Below, in pieces: positions 36,682 to 46,776 of a stretch of 64,000 nucleotides of DNA. The DNA is from Candidatus Cloacimonetes bacterium 4572_55 (GTDB lineage: Bacteria; 4572-55), in contig NBMB01000001.1 in assembly GCA_002084765.1 (NCBI GenBank), positions 155,047 through 219,046 of the forward strand. The letters run 5' to 3'. The position numbers and the translations under genes are program-made. Positions within the stretch are counted from its first letter, which is position 1. Each line of letters opens with the position of its first letter. A model generated the notes under the pieces. It was given only the letters and a program-made list of their open reading frames with translations. It had not been told where the DNA came from and did no database searches.

Positions 36682-37161
36682 TTATTTCGGATCCTCATAA
36701 GGCATGTTCGGGACTTTATCCAGCATACGAGCGTACATGCTCAACGAGCCACGGTGATGCGCGGTATGGTCGCAAATGCCGCTCATAATGACCATACGAG
36801 GCAATCCCCCCATGATCGGACCATCAGCCATAGGGGCCATCCATTCCATCTCATTCTTATTTTCGATCAAAGACATACCGTTATCAACTGCCTTTTTGAA
36901 CCACTCGCGAGCCCCTGCCAGCGATTCACACTTCAGAATCTCTCCGGTAAGTCCCTCGAAATCCACGCTAAATCCTTCAGGTCGAAAAGCACCTTCAAAA
37001 AACCAATCGATGATTTGGGCAGTATGTGCTACCTGCTGGGCTACGGTAAACATTCCCTCTTTGGGCGCAAATGCCGAATCTTCCTCATTGAGACAGCGTG
37101 TGCTGTTCAAAAAATATTTATTAGCCGATTTTAATTGTTCGACCAAACTTCTTTTCAACAT
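36682..37161 (-). CDS. DinB-family protein
   Basis: This four-helix bundle protein has 159 residues. Metal-ligand histidines are visible in QVAHTAQI and in the C-terminal DHTAHHRGSL, as expected for the DinB/YfiT superfamily. Members include thiol-dependent transferases, so with a bacillithiol cluster at 49047-51495 this could be a second thiol S-transferase, but that is inference. The start follows AAGGAG. Confidence 0.85.
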   Translation of the reverse strand: MLKRSLVEQLKSANKYFLNSTRCLNEEDSAFAPKEGMFTVAQQVAHTAQIIDWFFEGAFRPEGFSVDFEGLTGEILKCESLAGAREWFKKAVDNGMSLIENKNEMEWMAPMADGPIMGGLPRMVIMSGICDHTAHHRGSLSMYARMLDKVPNMPYEDPK

Positions 37162-37407
37162 ATGATCTCCTTATTTCTTGCAAATTAAAACAACAAAACG
37201 AGCAAGAGCAATCTAAATATAAAAGTAGCGTTTAGCAAGTACTTTTTTTCGGATCGCAATAAATCTGGCTCAATTTTATTTTTACAGTTGACCGTTTCAC
37301 TGCTTCACATTATCTTTGTGGCGCATTCTGTGTATCTTGAGCCGTTCTGAATCAACGATATGTGCCAACTACCCACTGACGGATGTGGGTGAAAATGAGA
37401 ACGAGCC

Positions 37408-38391
37408 ATGCGCTATTTTTTTCTATTGACTGCTGGAGCCAGTTTTCTGTATATCTGCCATTGCTTGCGAAGCAATTCGTCGAAACGCCCATCCGAGGAT
37501 GCTGGCGAGATCATACATTATGAGAATTTCTCATCAGAATACATCGCGCACCGACATATCGATGTCTGGTTGCCGCTGGATTATTTAGAAAACGAAAACA
37601 AACGGTTCCCGGTAATCTATATGCACGATGGTCAGGGTCTGTTCGATCCAAAAACGCCCCATACTGGCGCAACTTGGGGCGTAAACGAGGCAATGACCCG
37701 CTTGATCAAAGAGCGAAGTGTCGTGCCTGCGATTGTTGTCGGGATTTGGAACACCCGGAAACGGTCTCCGGAATATATGCCTAAAAAAGCGATCGACATG
37801 ATCAAAGACCCAGTGCTGAAAAAAAAATGGGTAACAAAAATGTGGAAATCATACATAGAAAGCGGAGAAACTGCTGACCAAAATGGGAATGAGCTGAAGA
37901 AAGAGCCTCTCTCAGATCACTATTTGAAGTTCTTGACCACAGAGCTAAAGCCATTTATAGACTCGAATTACAGAACTGTTTTGCAACCGGATCATACTTT
38001 TATTATGGGATCCAGTATGGGCGGACTGATCTCCCTTTACGCGGTTTGCGAATATCCCGATATATTTGGAGGCGCGGGGTGCCTCTCCACGCATTGGCCC
38101 CCCGGGAACGGAATTATGATCGATTATGCAAAGGAAAATGTGCCTGATCCGCAAACTCACAAGATTTATTTCGATTACGGCACAAAGGGATTAGACGCGG
38201 AATACGAGCCTTATCAAGTTCGGATGGATTCGATCATGACCGCCGCGGGTTATATAAAAGGAAAAAATTGGATCACAAAGAAATTCAAAGGTGCTGGACA
38301 TTCCAAACGCGCCTGGAGAAAACGGATTCATATTCCCCTGCAATTTTTTTTGGGAACCGATACCCACTCAAAAAAAAATCAAAAAAAGTAA
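37408..38391 (+). CDS. Esterase D/enterochelin esterase-like alpha/beta hydrolase
   Basis: This protein has 327 residues. The N-terminus is hydrophobic and ends in LYICHC, so it is either a lipoprotein or a secreted protein. The hydrolase domain shows PVIYMHDGQGLFD near the oxyanion region, the nucleophile elbow GSSMGG, and a C-terminal catalytic His in GAGHSKRAW. The family includes esterases acting on feruloyl, S-formylglutathione-like and siderophore ester substrates. Nearby genes give no hint of the substrate. The upstream 246 bp are not informative. Confidence 0.85.
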   Translation: MRYFFLLTAGASFLYICHCLRSNSSKRPSEDAGEIIHYENFSSEYIAHRHIDVWLPLDYLENENKRFPVIYMHDGQGLFDPKTPHTGATWGVNEAMTRLIKERSVVPAIVVGIWNTRKRSPEYMPKKAIDMIKDPVLKKKWVTKMWKSYIESGETADQNGNELKKEPLSDHYLKFLTTELKPFIDSNYRTVLQPDHTFIMGSSMGGLISLYAVCEYPDIFGGAGCLSTHWPPGNGIMIDYAKENVPDPQTHKIYFDYGTKGLDAEYEPYQVRMDSIMTAAGYIKGKNWITKKFKGAGHSKRAWRKRIHIPLQFFLGTDTHSKKNQKK

Positions 38392-38487
38392 GTAAATTGA
38401 CTTGTAGCGACCGGCTTTAGCCGGATCCTCTGCGAAATCCGAGAATTATTCGGATTAGAAAAACTCTGACAAATCGAGGTTGATTGT

Positions 38488-40038
38488 ATGTCAATTCAAG
38501 AAAAATTGGATCATTTGAATGAACTGGAAAAAAAAGCTCAGTTGGGCGGCGGCGAAGCGCGCATCGCCGCCCAACACAAAAAAGGAAAATTGACCGCCCG
38601 GGAGCGGCTGGAACTCCTGATGGACAAAGGCACATTCCGAGAGCTGGATATGTTTGTGACCCATCGCTGTTCAGACTTCGGGCTGGACAAACAAAAAATC
38701 TTTGGGGACGGCGTGGTGACCGGATACGGAAATATTGACGGTCGTCGCGTATTTGTTTACTCACAAGATTTTACCGTATTCGGCGGATCACTGTCCGAGG
38801 CACACGCTGAAAAAATTCTGAAGGTGATGAGTCTGGCGATGAAAAGCGGCGCGCCGATTATCGGTCTGAACGACTCCGGAGGTGCCCGGATTCAAGAGGG
38901 AGTGGTCAGTTTGGGCGGATACGCCGACATTTTTCTGCAGAACACGCTTGCTTCCGGCGTGGTTCCCCAGATTTCCGCTATCATGGGTCCCTGCGCGGGT
39001 GGAGCGGTTTACTCGCCCGCGATTACCGACTTTGTCCTGATGGTCAAAAATACCAGCTATATGTTTGTGACCGGTCCCAATGTGGTAAAAACCGTGACCC
39101 ATGAAGAAGTGAGTGCTGAGGAACTGGGCGGTGCTATGATTCATGCGGAAAAAAGCGGCGTAGCGCATTTTGCATGCGATAATGAAATGGAAACGATTCG
39201 CACGGTCAAGGAACTGTTGGGGTATCTACCTCTAAATAATATGGAAGACCCGCCTGTTCATCATTGCAAAGACGACGTCAATCGTGCGGAAGAGAGTCTT
39301 CTGACCATTGTCCCGGACGACCCCACCAAGCCGTATGATATCAAAGACATTATTACCCGGATAGCCGATAACGGCGAATTTCTTGAAGTGCATAAAAATT
39401 ACGCCCAAAATGTGGTTGTCGGTTTTATCCGTTTAAACGGGCGATCCACCGGAATTATCGCCAACCAACCCGCTGTGCTGGCTGGCGTGCTGGACATCGA
39501 TTCGTCGCTCAAGGCGGCTCGTTTTATCCGATTTTGCGATGCGTTCAACATTCCATTTTTGGTTTTTGAGGACGTTCCCGGGTTTATGCCTGGGACAAAA
39601 CAGGAATATGGCGGGATCATTAAGCATGGGGCAAAACTCCTCTATGCGTTCTGCGAAGCGACCGTGCCGAAGATCACTGTGATTACCCGAAAGGCGTACG
39701 GCGGCGCATACGACGTGATGAACAGCAAGCATGTGCGAGGGGATATCAACTTCGCCTACCCTACGGCGGAGATCGCTGTCATGGGTCCAAAAGGCGCAGT
39801 GGAGATCATTTTCCGTAAGGAGATCGCCAAGTCGGATAATCCTGAATTTTTGACCGAGCAAAAATTGGACGCGTACCGGGAGAAATTCGCCAATCCCTAT
39901 ATTGCCGCGGGGCGAGGTTATATCGACGCAGTAATCGATCCCCGTCAGACACGGCCCCGTTTGATTGAAGCCTTTGATATGCTTAGAAACAAGCGGGATA
40001 CCAATCCGCGGAAAAAACATGGCAATATTCCGCTGTAA
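38488..40038 (+). CDS. Propionyl-CoA carboxylase beta / methylmalonyl-CoA decarboxylase alpha-type carboxyltransferase
   Basis: This protein has 516 residues, the normal length for the acyl-CoA carboxyltransferase subunit, with two crotonase-like halves. The N-terminal half has GGARIQEGV and [12 protein letters not shown], which form the acyl-CoA oxyanion site. The C-terminal half has the biotin-site motif [16 protein letters not shown] and [10 protein letters not shown]. Substrate (propionyl- or methylmalonyl-CoA) and direction (carboxylase or sodium-pump decarboxylase) depend on partner subunits that are not in this window. The next gene is succinyl-CoA synthetase-like, which fits the succinate-propionate route. 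Confidence 0.93.
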   Translation: MSIQEKLDHLNELEKKAQLGGGEARIAAQHKKGKLTARERLELLMDKGTFRELDMFVTHRCSDFGLDKQKIFGDGVVTGYGNIDGRRVFVYSQDFTVFGGSLSEAHAEKILKVMSLAMKSGAPIIGLNDSGGARIQEGVVSLGGYADIFLQNTLASGVVPQISAIMGPCAGGAVYSPAITDFVLMVKNTSYMFVTGPNVVKTVTHEEVSAEELGGAMIHAEKSGVAHFACDNEMETIRTVKELLGYLPLNNMEDPPVHHCKDDVNRAEESLLTIVPDDPTKPYDIKDIITRIADNGEFLEVHKNYAQNVVVGFIRLNGRSTGIIANQPAVLAGVLDIDSSLKAARFIRFCDAFNIPFLVFEDVPGFMPGTKQEYGGIIKHGAKLLYAFCEATVPKITVITRKAYGGAYDVMNSKHVRGDINFAYPTAEIAVMGPKGAVEIIFRKEIAKSDNPEFLTEQKLDAYREKFANPYIAAGRGYIDAVIDPRQTRPRLIEAFDMLRNKRDTNPRKKHGNIPL

Positions 40039-40137
40039 TATCGGGCTTCGCTACATTTTTCGTGCGGAAATCGCGACATTTCGGTTGACATTTCACATAA
40101 ATCTTTTACCTTAAAATCTCCTGCGATAAAAGAGCAT

Positions 40138-40167
40138 GCAATCTGCGTAATCTGCGTAATTTGCAGA
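40138..40167 (-). repeat. Short copy of the dispersed repeat
   Basis: GCAATCTGCGTAATCTGCGT and the following AATTTGCAGAT are tandem reverse-strand versions of the core, between the carboxyltransferase gene and the next gene. Confidence 0.65.
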
Positions 40168-40209
40168 TACATAATTTCACTCTTAACCAAAAAATTTCGA
40201 GGATGATTT

Positions 40210-41781
40210 ATGGCTCGTATCCATGAATATAAAGGCAAGGAACTGCTGAAAAAATTTAAAATTCCGGTTCCAAAGGGAAGAACAGCTCGCACTGCCGATG
40301 AAGTCAGAGCGATCGCGGAAGAGCTTGCCTGTCCGGTTGTGATCAAAGGGCAGGCATGGACCACAAGTCGTAAGGCGCAAGGTTTGATACAGTTTGCCGA
40401 TAACCCGAAAGAAGCTGAGGAAAAAGCAGATCAGATTCTTGGCGGAACTGTGAACAATTTCCGGATCGAAACCTTGTTGGTCGAAGAGCAACTGAAGATT
40501 GCCAAAGAATTTTATGCCGGCGTCATTATTGACGACGTGACTCAAATGCCGCTACTGATCTTCAGCTCTCGGGGTGGGTCTGGCATCGAAGAAATCGCTG
40601 AAAAATATCCTGAAAGCGTGGCAAAATCCCATATCGATATCGTCGAAGGGCTGCAAGATTATCAGGCACGTAATGTGGCTCGTCGAACCGGCATCAGCGG
40701 AAAAATGTTGCTCCGATTGGGCGGATTGCTACAAAAATTGTGGCGGGTCGCTCGTGCGTATGAAGCGCGTTCCGCGGAAATTAATCCCATAGCTCTCACG
40801 GAAGACGGGGCTCTTTACGCGGCTGACTGCCGGATAACAGTTGACGACTATTCGGTATTTCGTCACCCCGACTTAGGAATTGACATTGCCCGAGAGCTGG
40901 ATCGTCCTCCGTCCCGTTTGGATCGGATCGCGTACGACGTGGAAAAAAACGACTATCGCGGCACGTTCTACTTTATCCAAATGGAGCAAAATTTTGAGAA
41001 AAACGCGGGTTACCTCGGATTTCATGGCGCAGGCGGCGGCGGGTCTATGATGTCTATGGACGCTGTGTTTAACCGCGGATTTAAGATCGCCAATTTTTGT
41101 GACACCAGTGGCAACCCTCCGGCAAGCAAGGTCTATCGGGCGGCAAAGATCATCCTGGCGCAAAGGAATATAGACGGGTACTTCGGATCGGGGTCCGGCG
41201 TCGCCAGCCAGGAACAGTTCCATTCAGCGAGAGGTCTGGTCAAGGCGTTCCGAGAAGAAAATCTCTCTATTCCCGCGGTGATTCGCCTGGGCGGAAATAG
41301 CGAGGATGAAGCCGTGCGTATTTTGACCGAATATACAAAAGATTTGCCAGCTCCGGTCGAGGGATATAAGAAGGACGATTCCGCGGATTTCTGCGCCGAA
41401 CGGATCGACGATCTCTTAAAAAACGCGGATATCAACCTTGATAAGCGAGTGCCAAAATCTCGACAACCAAAAGCTGCCGATAGCTGTGCCAAATATGGTT
41501 TCAACACATTGACCGGCAGAGTCACGTTTGATCACGAAATCTGTCTGACATGCGAGACCAAAGTCTGCATCTCATCCTGTGCGCCTCAGATATTAAAAGA
41601 GGAGAACCGAGTCCCTGTGTTGAATATCACGCCGGAAGAGGCGAAAAAAGGCAAATGCACCGAATGCTTGGCATGCGAGGTTGAATGCGAACAACACGGA
41701 AAAGGCGGCGGTTTTATCGACCTTCCGATTGTGGGATTGACCCAATACCTTAATGAATCAGGCGGCGCAATCACTCCATGA
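40210..41781 (+). CDS. Succinyl-CoA synthetase beta-like protein fused to a 2x[4Fe-4S] ferredoxin domain
   Basis: This protein has 523 residues. Residues 1 to about 390 follow the beta subunit of ADP-forming succinate-CoA ligase: HEYKGKELLKKFKIPVPKG, an ATP-grasp domain with EINPIALTEDG, and a ligase part with NFCDTSGNPPASKVYRAAKI. The last about 85 residues are not part of that family. They carry CLTCETKVCISSC and CTECLACEVEC, a ferredoxin-like pair of four-cysteine motifs. The fusion suggests an acyl-CoA ligase coupled to or anchored by an electron carrier, possibly a distinct enzyme rather than ordinary SucC. No alpha subunit gene follows. The start follows GAGGA. Confidence 0.85.
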   Translation: MARIHEYKGKELLKKFKIPVPKGRTARTADEVRAIAEELACPVVIKGQAWTTSRKAQGLIQFADNPKEAEEKADQILGGTVNNFRIETLLVEEQLKIAKEFYAGVIIDDVTQMPLLIFSSRGGSGIEEIAEKYPESVAKSHIDIVEGLQDYQARNVARRTGISGKMLLRLGGLLQKLWRVARAYEARSAEINPIALTEDGALYAADCRITVDDYSVFRHPDLGIDIARELDRPPSRLDRIAYDVEKNDYRGTFYFIQMEQNFEKNAGYLGFHGAGGGGSMMSMDAVFNRGFKIANFCDTSGNPPASKVYRAAKIILAQRNIDGYFGSGSGVASQEQFHSARGLVKAFREENLSIPAVIRLGGNSEDEAVRILTEYTKDLPAPVEGYKKDDSADFCAERIDDLLKNADINLDKRVPKSRQPKAADSCAKYGFNTLTGRVTFDHEICLTCETKVCISSCAPQILKEENRVPVLNITPEEAKKGKCTECLACEVECEQHGKGGGFIDLPIVGLTQYLNESGGAITP

Positions 41782-41981
41782 GATTAATGCCTTTCCAATC
41801 AAATCGAACAATCTGAACTTATGCCGTTTTTTATCTTACCGACTGCTTCCCCTTTGATAATGCCTATCTATAACGAAACATCGATCGGCTCAGACTCTGT
41901 TTTTGTGTCGCGCCAGTTCCTCCTGCGATGCGGAAACGCTGATCCATTCCCACCGCGTTCGGATATCCAAAGGAAAAATTT

Positions 41982-44327
41982 ATGTTGAATATTGCCCTGA
42001 CGTTATCCAAAGAATTGTCGGTCGATCTGATATGTATCCAAAATGTCCTCGATATGATCGAAGAAAGCGCGACAGTTCCCTTTATGGCTCGCTATCGCAA
42101 GGAGCGAACCGGTGAAATGGACGAGATCAATCTTCGTTATGTCGCGGATCGATACGAGTATCTCACCGAGTTGGAGGGTCGGAAAAAAACGGTTCTGAAG
42201 ACTATCGAGGAAAAAGGTCTCCTGACTGAAGAGCTGAAATTGAAGATCGAATCTTGTCTGAGCAAGACCAGTCTGGAAGACCTCTACCTCCCGTTCAAGC
42301 CCAGAAAGCGGACCCGATCTACTATGGCAAAAGAGCGAGGACTTCTGCCCCTATCCGATCTGATCAAAGCTCATAACCGAACCGGAGCCCCGCGCCTTGA
42401 CCTGATAAAAGAGGCGTCAAAATTTATAAGTGATGAAAAAAAGATACATACAGTTCAAGAAGCGTTACGAGGCGCGTCCGATATTTTGGCGGAAGAGACC
42501 GCGGAAAAGCCGGAATATCGAGCTTTTATCCGGGATATTGTTCAAAATCACGGCTACTTTGCCTCGACAATTGACGAGGAGGAGTTCCCGGAAGGTGCCA
42601 CAAAGTATGAAATGTATCGGGAATTTCGAATTCCAGTCAAAGAGATTGCGCCGCATAATATGCTCGCGCTCCGACGGGGCGAGACTGAGGGCGTCCTATG
42701 TCTCAATCTGGAATTTGATCGAGACAAGGTTATCGACTATCTGGAGTCTAAAGAGATTTGCGCCGCGGCTGATAACAACATCCGTTCATTTTATAGCGGG
42801 ATGATCCGAGACAGTTTCGACCGATTGATGAGGCATTCCTTGATCACCGAGGCGAGGTTGATCAAGAAGAAAGAAGCGGATACGATTTCTATTCTGAATT
42901 TTGAGGCAAATTTGCGGCAGTTGTTGCTCGCCAGCCCAGCTGGAATGAAACCCACTCTGGGTATTGATCCAGGTTTTCGCACTGGATGCAAAGCCGCGGT
43001 CATAGATCGCACAGGGAAATTTGTCGCTCATCAGACGATTTTTCCCCATTCCGGCGAGGCGAGGCAAAATCAGGCGCGTCGGATTTTTCTTGGCTTGATC
43101 GATAAGTATCATATTGAATTGGTAGCGGTAGGAAATGGGACCGCGGGGCGAGAGACTGATGAATTCGTTCGGAAAGCCATAGAATCGATCACGCTGGAGC
43201 CGGTCAAAGTGATGGTCAGCGAGGCTGGAGCGTCTGTCTATTCTGCGAGTCAGGTCGCTATTGAGGAATTTCCCGATCTGGACGTTACGATCCGGGGCGC
43301 GATCAGTATCGCCAGACGGTTGCAGGATCCGCTGGCAGAATTGGTCAAAATCGATCCCAAGTCGATCGGCGTGGGACAATACCAACATGATGTGAATCAG
43401 AGATTATTAAAGAAAAAATTAAAAGAAACGATCGAGAGTTGCGTCAATTTTGTGGGCGTGGATTTGAATCTGGCTTCCAAAGAGCTATTGGGTTATATTT
43501 CTGGGGTCACGCCCTCAGTCGCCAGAAACATCGTGGCGCATCGAAATAAAAACGGAGCTTTTAGAAATCGAAGGCAGCTACTGGATGTGCGACGATTTGG
43601 ACCCAAGGCGTATGAGCAATCGTCTGGATTTCTGCGGATTCGAGAGGGCGACAACCCATTGGATAATTCCGCTGTGCATCCGGAAAGTTACGGCATTGTG
43701 AAGCAAATGTCGCAGGACCTGGGGATTTCTTTGGGAGAGATTGTCAAAGCACCGGAGAAGTTACGGTCGTTAAATATTCGAAAATATATTACGGAGACGG
43801 TAGGCGAACCTACCTTGAGAGATATTGTTCATGAATTGCAAAAACCGGGGCGGGATCCCCGTGCGGAATTCAGATACGCGAGTTTTAAAGAAGGAGTTAC
43901 TGAGATGAAGGATTTGAAAGAGGGAATGATTTTGGAAGGAACCGTGACAAATGTGACCAATTTTGGCGCGTTTATCGACGTCGGAGTCAAACAAGATGGG
44001 CTAGTGCATATCTCCCAATTGGCGAATTTTTTTGTGAAAGACCCGAGGGAAGTGGTCGATTTGGGCGATGTGGTGAAAGTCAAAATTCTTGCGGTGAACC
44101 AAGAACAAAAGCGGATCAACTTATCTATGAAAGCACTAATAGAAGATGATAAGGAGAGACGGCCTCAGCAGGATGGACCTCGAGGAAGAAGGAGAGAACC
44201 GAGAGAGCGAAGAAAACCAAGGGAATCGAGAGAACGGAGAGAGTCGAGGGAGCCGAGGGAACCGAAAGAGCCAAGAAGTCCTCAATATACGATTGACGAT
44301 TTGAAGGAAAAATTCGGTAGTCTGTAA
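41982..44327 (+). CDS. tex: Tex family RNA-binding transcription accessory protein
   Basis: This protein has 781 residues. An N-terminal helical Tex domain (VPFMARYRKERTGEMDE) is followed by the YqgF/RNase H-like domain with GIDPGFRTGCKAAVID (about 325), helix-hairpin-helix motifs, and an S1 RNA-binding domain (about 646-716, GTVTNVTNFGAFIDVGVKQDG). The C-terminal 60 residues are an unusual low-complexity basic/acidic tail made of repeated RE, RR and PRE units. The ribosome site is AAAGGA. Function is inferred from Tex homologs, which bind nucleic acid and affect transcription. Confidence 0.95.
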   Translation: MLNIALTLSKELSVDLICIQNVLDMIEESATVPFMARYRKERTGEMDEINLRYVADRYEYLTELEGRKKTVLKTIEEKGLLTEELKLKIESCLSKTSLEDLYLPFKPRKRTRSTMAKERGLLPLSDLIKAHNRTGAPRLDLIKEASKFISDEKKIHTVQEALRGASDILAEETAEKPEYRAFIRDIVQNHGYFASTIDEEEFPEGATKYEMYREFRIPVKEIAPHNMLALRRGETEGVLCLNLEFDRDKVIDYLESKEICAAADNNIRSFYSGMIRDSFDRLMRHSLITEARLIKKKEADTISILNFEANLRQLLLASPAGMKPTLGIDPGFRTGCKAAVIDRTGKFVAHQTIFPHSGEARQNQARRIFLGLIDKYHIELVAVGNGTAGRETDEFVRKAIESITLEPVKVMVSEAGASVYSASQVAIEEFPDLDVTIRGAISIARRLQDPLAELVKIDPKSIGVGQYQHDVNQRLLKKKLKETIESCVNFVGVDLNLASKELLGYISGVTPSVARNIVAHRNKNGAFRNRRQLLDVRRFGPKAYEQSSGFLRIREGDNPLDNSAVHPESYGIVKQMSQDLGISLGEIVKAPEKLRSLNIRKYITETVGEPTLRDIVHELQKPGRDPRAEFRYASFKEGVTEMKDLKEGMILEGTVTNVTNFGAFIDVGVKQDGLVHISQLANFFVKDPREVVDLGDVVKVKILAVNQEQKRINLSMKALIEDDKERRPQQDGPRGRRREPRERRKPRESRERRESREPREPKEPRSPQYTIDDLKEKFGSL

Positions 44328-44361
44328 TAGACAGAAAACTGATTTCTCAGAAAGAACGCCA

Positions 44362-45720
44362 TTGCACGACAAATCGACTGTTATCATCATTGGCGGGGGA
44401 TTAGCCGGTCTTTCCGCTGGAGTTTTGCTGGCGGAACATCGCATTCCAGTGCTTATTATCGAAGCCAAGAGTCGTCTTGGAGGAAGAGCGTCTTCTTTTC
44501 AAGACTCCAAAACCGGCGATATAGTCGATTATGGTCAACATTTGATGATTGGGGCATATAAAGAGACAGAGCAGTTTCTTAAAAAAATCGGTAGTTTTGA
44601 ATGGCTCGACCGGCAGGATCGGTTGCGTCTTGATTTGGCGCATCCCTGTATGGGCGTTGCGTCTGTAAAGTGCGCGGATTTGCCGGCTCCATTCCATCTT
44701 TTAACGGGTCTGTCAGGGTTCCACCATCTCACCTGGTTCGATAAATTCAGGATGTTTTGCTCAGGAGGGGTGCTGTATTGTCTGAATCCGAAAATTTTTC
44801 CTGGTATCGATTATATTTCGGTGGATACCCTGCTGCGTCGAGTCTCGCAAAGTAAGAACAGTCGTCGATTTTTTTGGGATATCCTTACCCTTGCCACGCT
44901 TAATGAACATCCCCAGCGCGCGTCCGCCGCCTTATTCCTCAAGGTGATCCGAGAGGCGTTCTTATTCGATCGCGCGCGCAGTCAAATTTGGTTGCCAAAG
45001 ACCGGCCTCAGCGAACTTTACACCATACCGGCTGAAAATTTTATAAAAGATCGAGGCGGACAATTCCTGATGAAAACGCGCGTGGACCAGTTGTGCTTCG
45101 ACGAGTCCGGTATTCAATTCGTTGAGACAAGCCACGGCAGACATTTTTACTCGGATTTTGTTATCAGCGCGGTACCGGCGCGTCAGTTACGCGGCGCGAT
45201 AAGTGACGAAGTCGCTCATCGCTATTTTCCGACATTAGATCAATTCACGTCGTCGGCGATTATTGGCATTCATTTGTGGTGGGACCGACCGGTTATGAAA
45301 AATCGGTTTGTCGGTCTATTGGAAAGCCCGATCGAGTGGGTTTTTGACAAGTCGCAGATTTACGACCCTGATCTGGCGCAAGGGAGCCATCTCTCGTTGG
45401 TGATCAGCGCGGCAAATCGTTTCGTGAGTATGTCCCGGCAAGAGTTGACAGATATGGCTGTCAGGGAGATACGGAGATTTTTTCCGTTGTCTCGACGCGT
45501 GCAATTGGTTCGTTCGTTGGTCATCAAGAACCGGCGCGCGACCTTTGCCCAACAGACAGGAACAAGCCGATATCGTCTCGACACCGAGACGCGGTTCCCA
45601 AATTTTTTGCTTGCTGGCGATTGGACAAATACCGGTCTTCCAGCTACGATTGAAAGCGCGGTGATGAGCGGACATCAAGCCGCTAAGCGTCTGTTGATAA
45701 AAGTATCCAATTTGCGGTAG
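44362..45720 (+). CDS. hpnE: Hydroxysqualene dehydroxylase / squalene-associated FAD-dependent desaturase
   Basis: This FAD-dependent amine-oxidase-fold protein has 452 residues. The dinucleotide motif IIIGGGLAGLSAGVLL is at the N-terminus, followed by EAKSRLGGRASSF, and the C-terminal FAD motif is FLLAGDWTNTGLPATIESAV. This matches HpnE, which converts hydroxysqualene to squalene in the three-enzyme route (HpnCDE) to hopanoids. hpnC and hpnD are not in the window. The start is TTG with a weak AGAAAG site, 34 bp after tex. Assignment versus a carotenoid desaturase relative is likely but not certain. Confidence 0.85.
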   Translation: MHDKSTVIIIGGGLAGLSAGVLLAEHRIPVLIIEAKSRLGGRASSFQDSKTGDIVDYGQHLMIGAYKETEQFLKKIGSFEWLDRQDRLRLDLAHPCMGVASVKCADLPAPFHLLTGLSGFHHLTWFDKFRMFCSGGVLYCLNPKIFPGIDYISVDTLLRRVSQSKNSRRFFWDILTLATLNEHPQRASAALFLKVIREAFLFDRARSQIWLPKTGLSELYTIPAENFIKDRGGQFLMKTRVDQLCFDESGIQFVETSHGRHFYSDFVISAVPARQLRGAISDEVAHRYFPTLDQFTSSAIIGIHLWWDRPVMKNRFVGLLESPIEWVFDKSQIYDPDLAQGSHLSLVISAANRFVSMSRQELTDMAVREIRRFFPLSRRVQLVRSLVIKNRRATFAQQTGTSRYRLDTETRFPNFLLAGDWTNTGLPATIESAVMSGHQAAKRLLIKVSNLR

Positions 45721-45743
45721 TAGCGGTCATTTTCAGCAATACG

Positions 45744-45767
45744 TTATCCTCCGCAAAATCAGGATAA
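45744..45767. terminator. Weak hairpin between convergent genes
   Basis: TTATCCT and AGGATAA form a 7-bp inverted repeat with a 10-nt loop in the 59 bp between hpnE and the sugar reductase gene. There is no clear T-run. Confidence 0.3.
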
Positions 45768-45779
45768 ATTCGACCGTCT

Positions 45780-46721
45780 TTAATCAAGATTCTTCCTCCA
45801 ATAATTTAACGTATCTTGCAATGTCCGGTCAAAGGGAATCGACGTCCGCCACCCGGTCGCTACGAGGAATTTCGTTTTGTCGCCGATCAAGCAGGGGGTA
45901 TCTGAAGGGCGCATACGCTCGGAATCAAATATGATTCTGATAGCAACCTTGCTTTTTTTCAGCAACATATTCAGGGCCTCCTGGATCGAACGTCCCTTAC
46001 CAGAGCAAATGTTATAAAATTCGCCAGGTTCGCCTTTAGTCAATGCAAGCCGATATGCACGAACCACATCGCGCACATCGGTAAAATCACGGATCGACGA
46101 AAGATTTCCCACTTTGATAACAGGTTTGGACAGACCAGCCTCGATCCGGCTGATTTGCTTGGCAAAACTCGATATCACAAATCGGTCGCTCTGTCCCGCG
46201 CCTGTGTGATTAAATGCCCGCGTGCAGATAAGGGGTAACCTGTAACTTTTATGATATTGATAACAGAGCATATCTTGGGCAACCTTGCTGACCGCATATG
46301 GACTGAGAGGGCGTAAAGGGTTTGTCTCTCGAATCGGTAATTCGTCCGGCATAACCAGACCGTAGACCTCACTGGATCCGGATACGTGGATGCGAGGTCG
46401 AATTCCAGCCTTTCGTACCGCTTCGAACAGATTCACGGTGCCGATTGTATTTGTTTGAATCGTCTCCGCCGGAATTTTCCATGAAACTGGGACAATGCTC
46501 TGAGCCGCTAAATGAAAAATCCAATCCGGTTTGATCTCCTTAATAATCCGAAGAATCGCCTCAAAATCCAAAATATCGCATCGGTACACAGGGAAATCCA
46601 ATTCCTTATTTTCAGAGATCGGATTTCGACTGATTCCGAATAACTGCTCGTTATCTTGCAAAAAAAGTCGGGCTAAATGGCGCCCAACAAAGCCGGTCAC
46701 GCCTGTGATCAATATTTTCAT
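45780..46721 (-). CDS. NAD-dependent sugar epimerase/dehydratase, GDP-6-deoxymannose reductase-like
   Basis: This extended short-chain dehydrogenase has 313 residues. The Rossmann motif is TGVTGFVGRHLA and the catalytic pair is in SPYAVSKVA (Tyr and Lys), with Ser in SGSSEVYG. The segment RAFNHTGAGQSDRFV is typical of GDP-4-keto-6-deoxymannose reductases and GDP-mannose dehydratases. It probably makes a deoxysugar for surface polysaccharide. It is downstream of the nucleotide-sugar dehydrogenase gene on the same strand, 55 bp apart with a dispersed-repeat copy between. The ribosome site is GAGGTGG. Confidence 0.85.
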   Translation of the reverse strand: MKILITGVTGFVGRHLARLFLQDNEQLFGISRNPISENKELDFPVYRCDILDFEAILRIIKEIKPDWIFHLAAQSIVPVSWKIPAETIQTNTIGTVNLFEAVRKAGIRPRIHVSGSSEVYGLVMPDELPIRETNPLRPLSPYAVSKVAQDMLCYQYHKSYRLPLICTRAFNHTGAGQSDRFVISSFAKQISRIEAGLSKPVIKVGNLSSIRDFTDVRDVVRAYRLALTKGEPGEFYNICSGKGRSIQEALNMLLKKSKVAIRIIFDSERMRPSDTPCLIGDKTKFLVATGWRTSIPFDRTLQDTLNYWRKNLD

Positions 46722-46747
46722 AGCCCACCTCGTTTAAAAAATAGATC

Positions 46748-46769
46748 GATCCGCAGATTACGTAGATAT
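46748..46769 (+). repeat. Short copy of the dispersed repeat
   Basis: GATCCGCAGATTACGTAGAT lies between the two nucleotide-sugar genes. Confidence 0.65.
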
Positions 46770-46776
46770 ACAAATT

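Noticed and set aside
38405-38430. CGACCGGCTTTAGCCGGAT hairpin after the esterase gene
   Set aside because: It is a short GC hairpin without a T-run. It may be a common intergenic palindrome, but a single copy gives no basis for calling an element or terminator.
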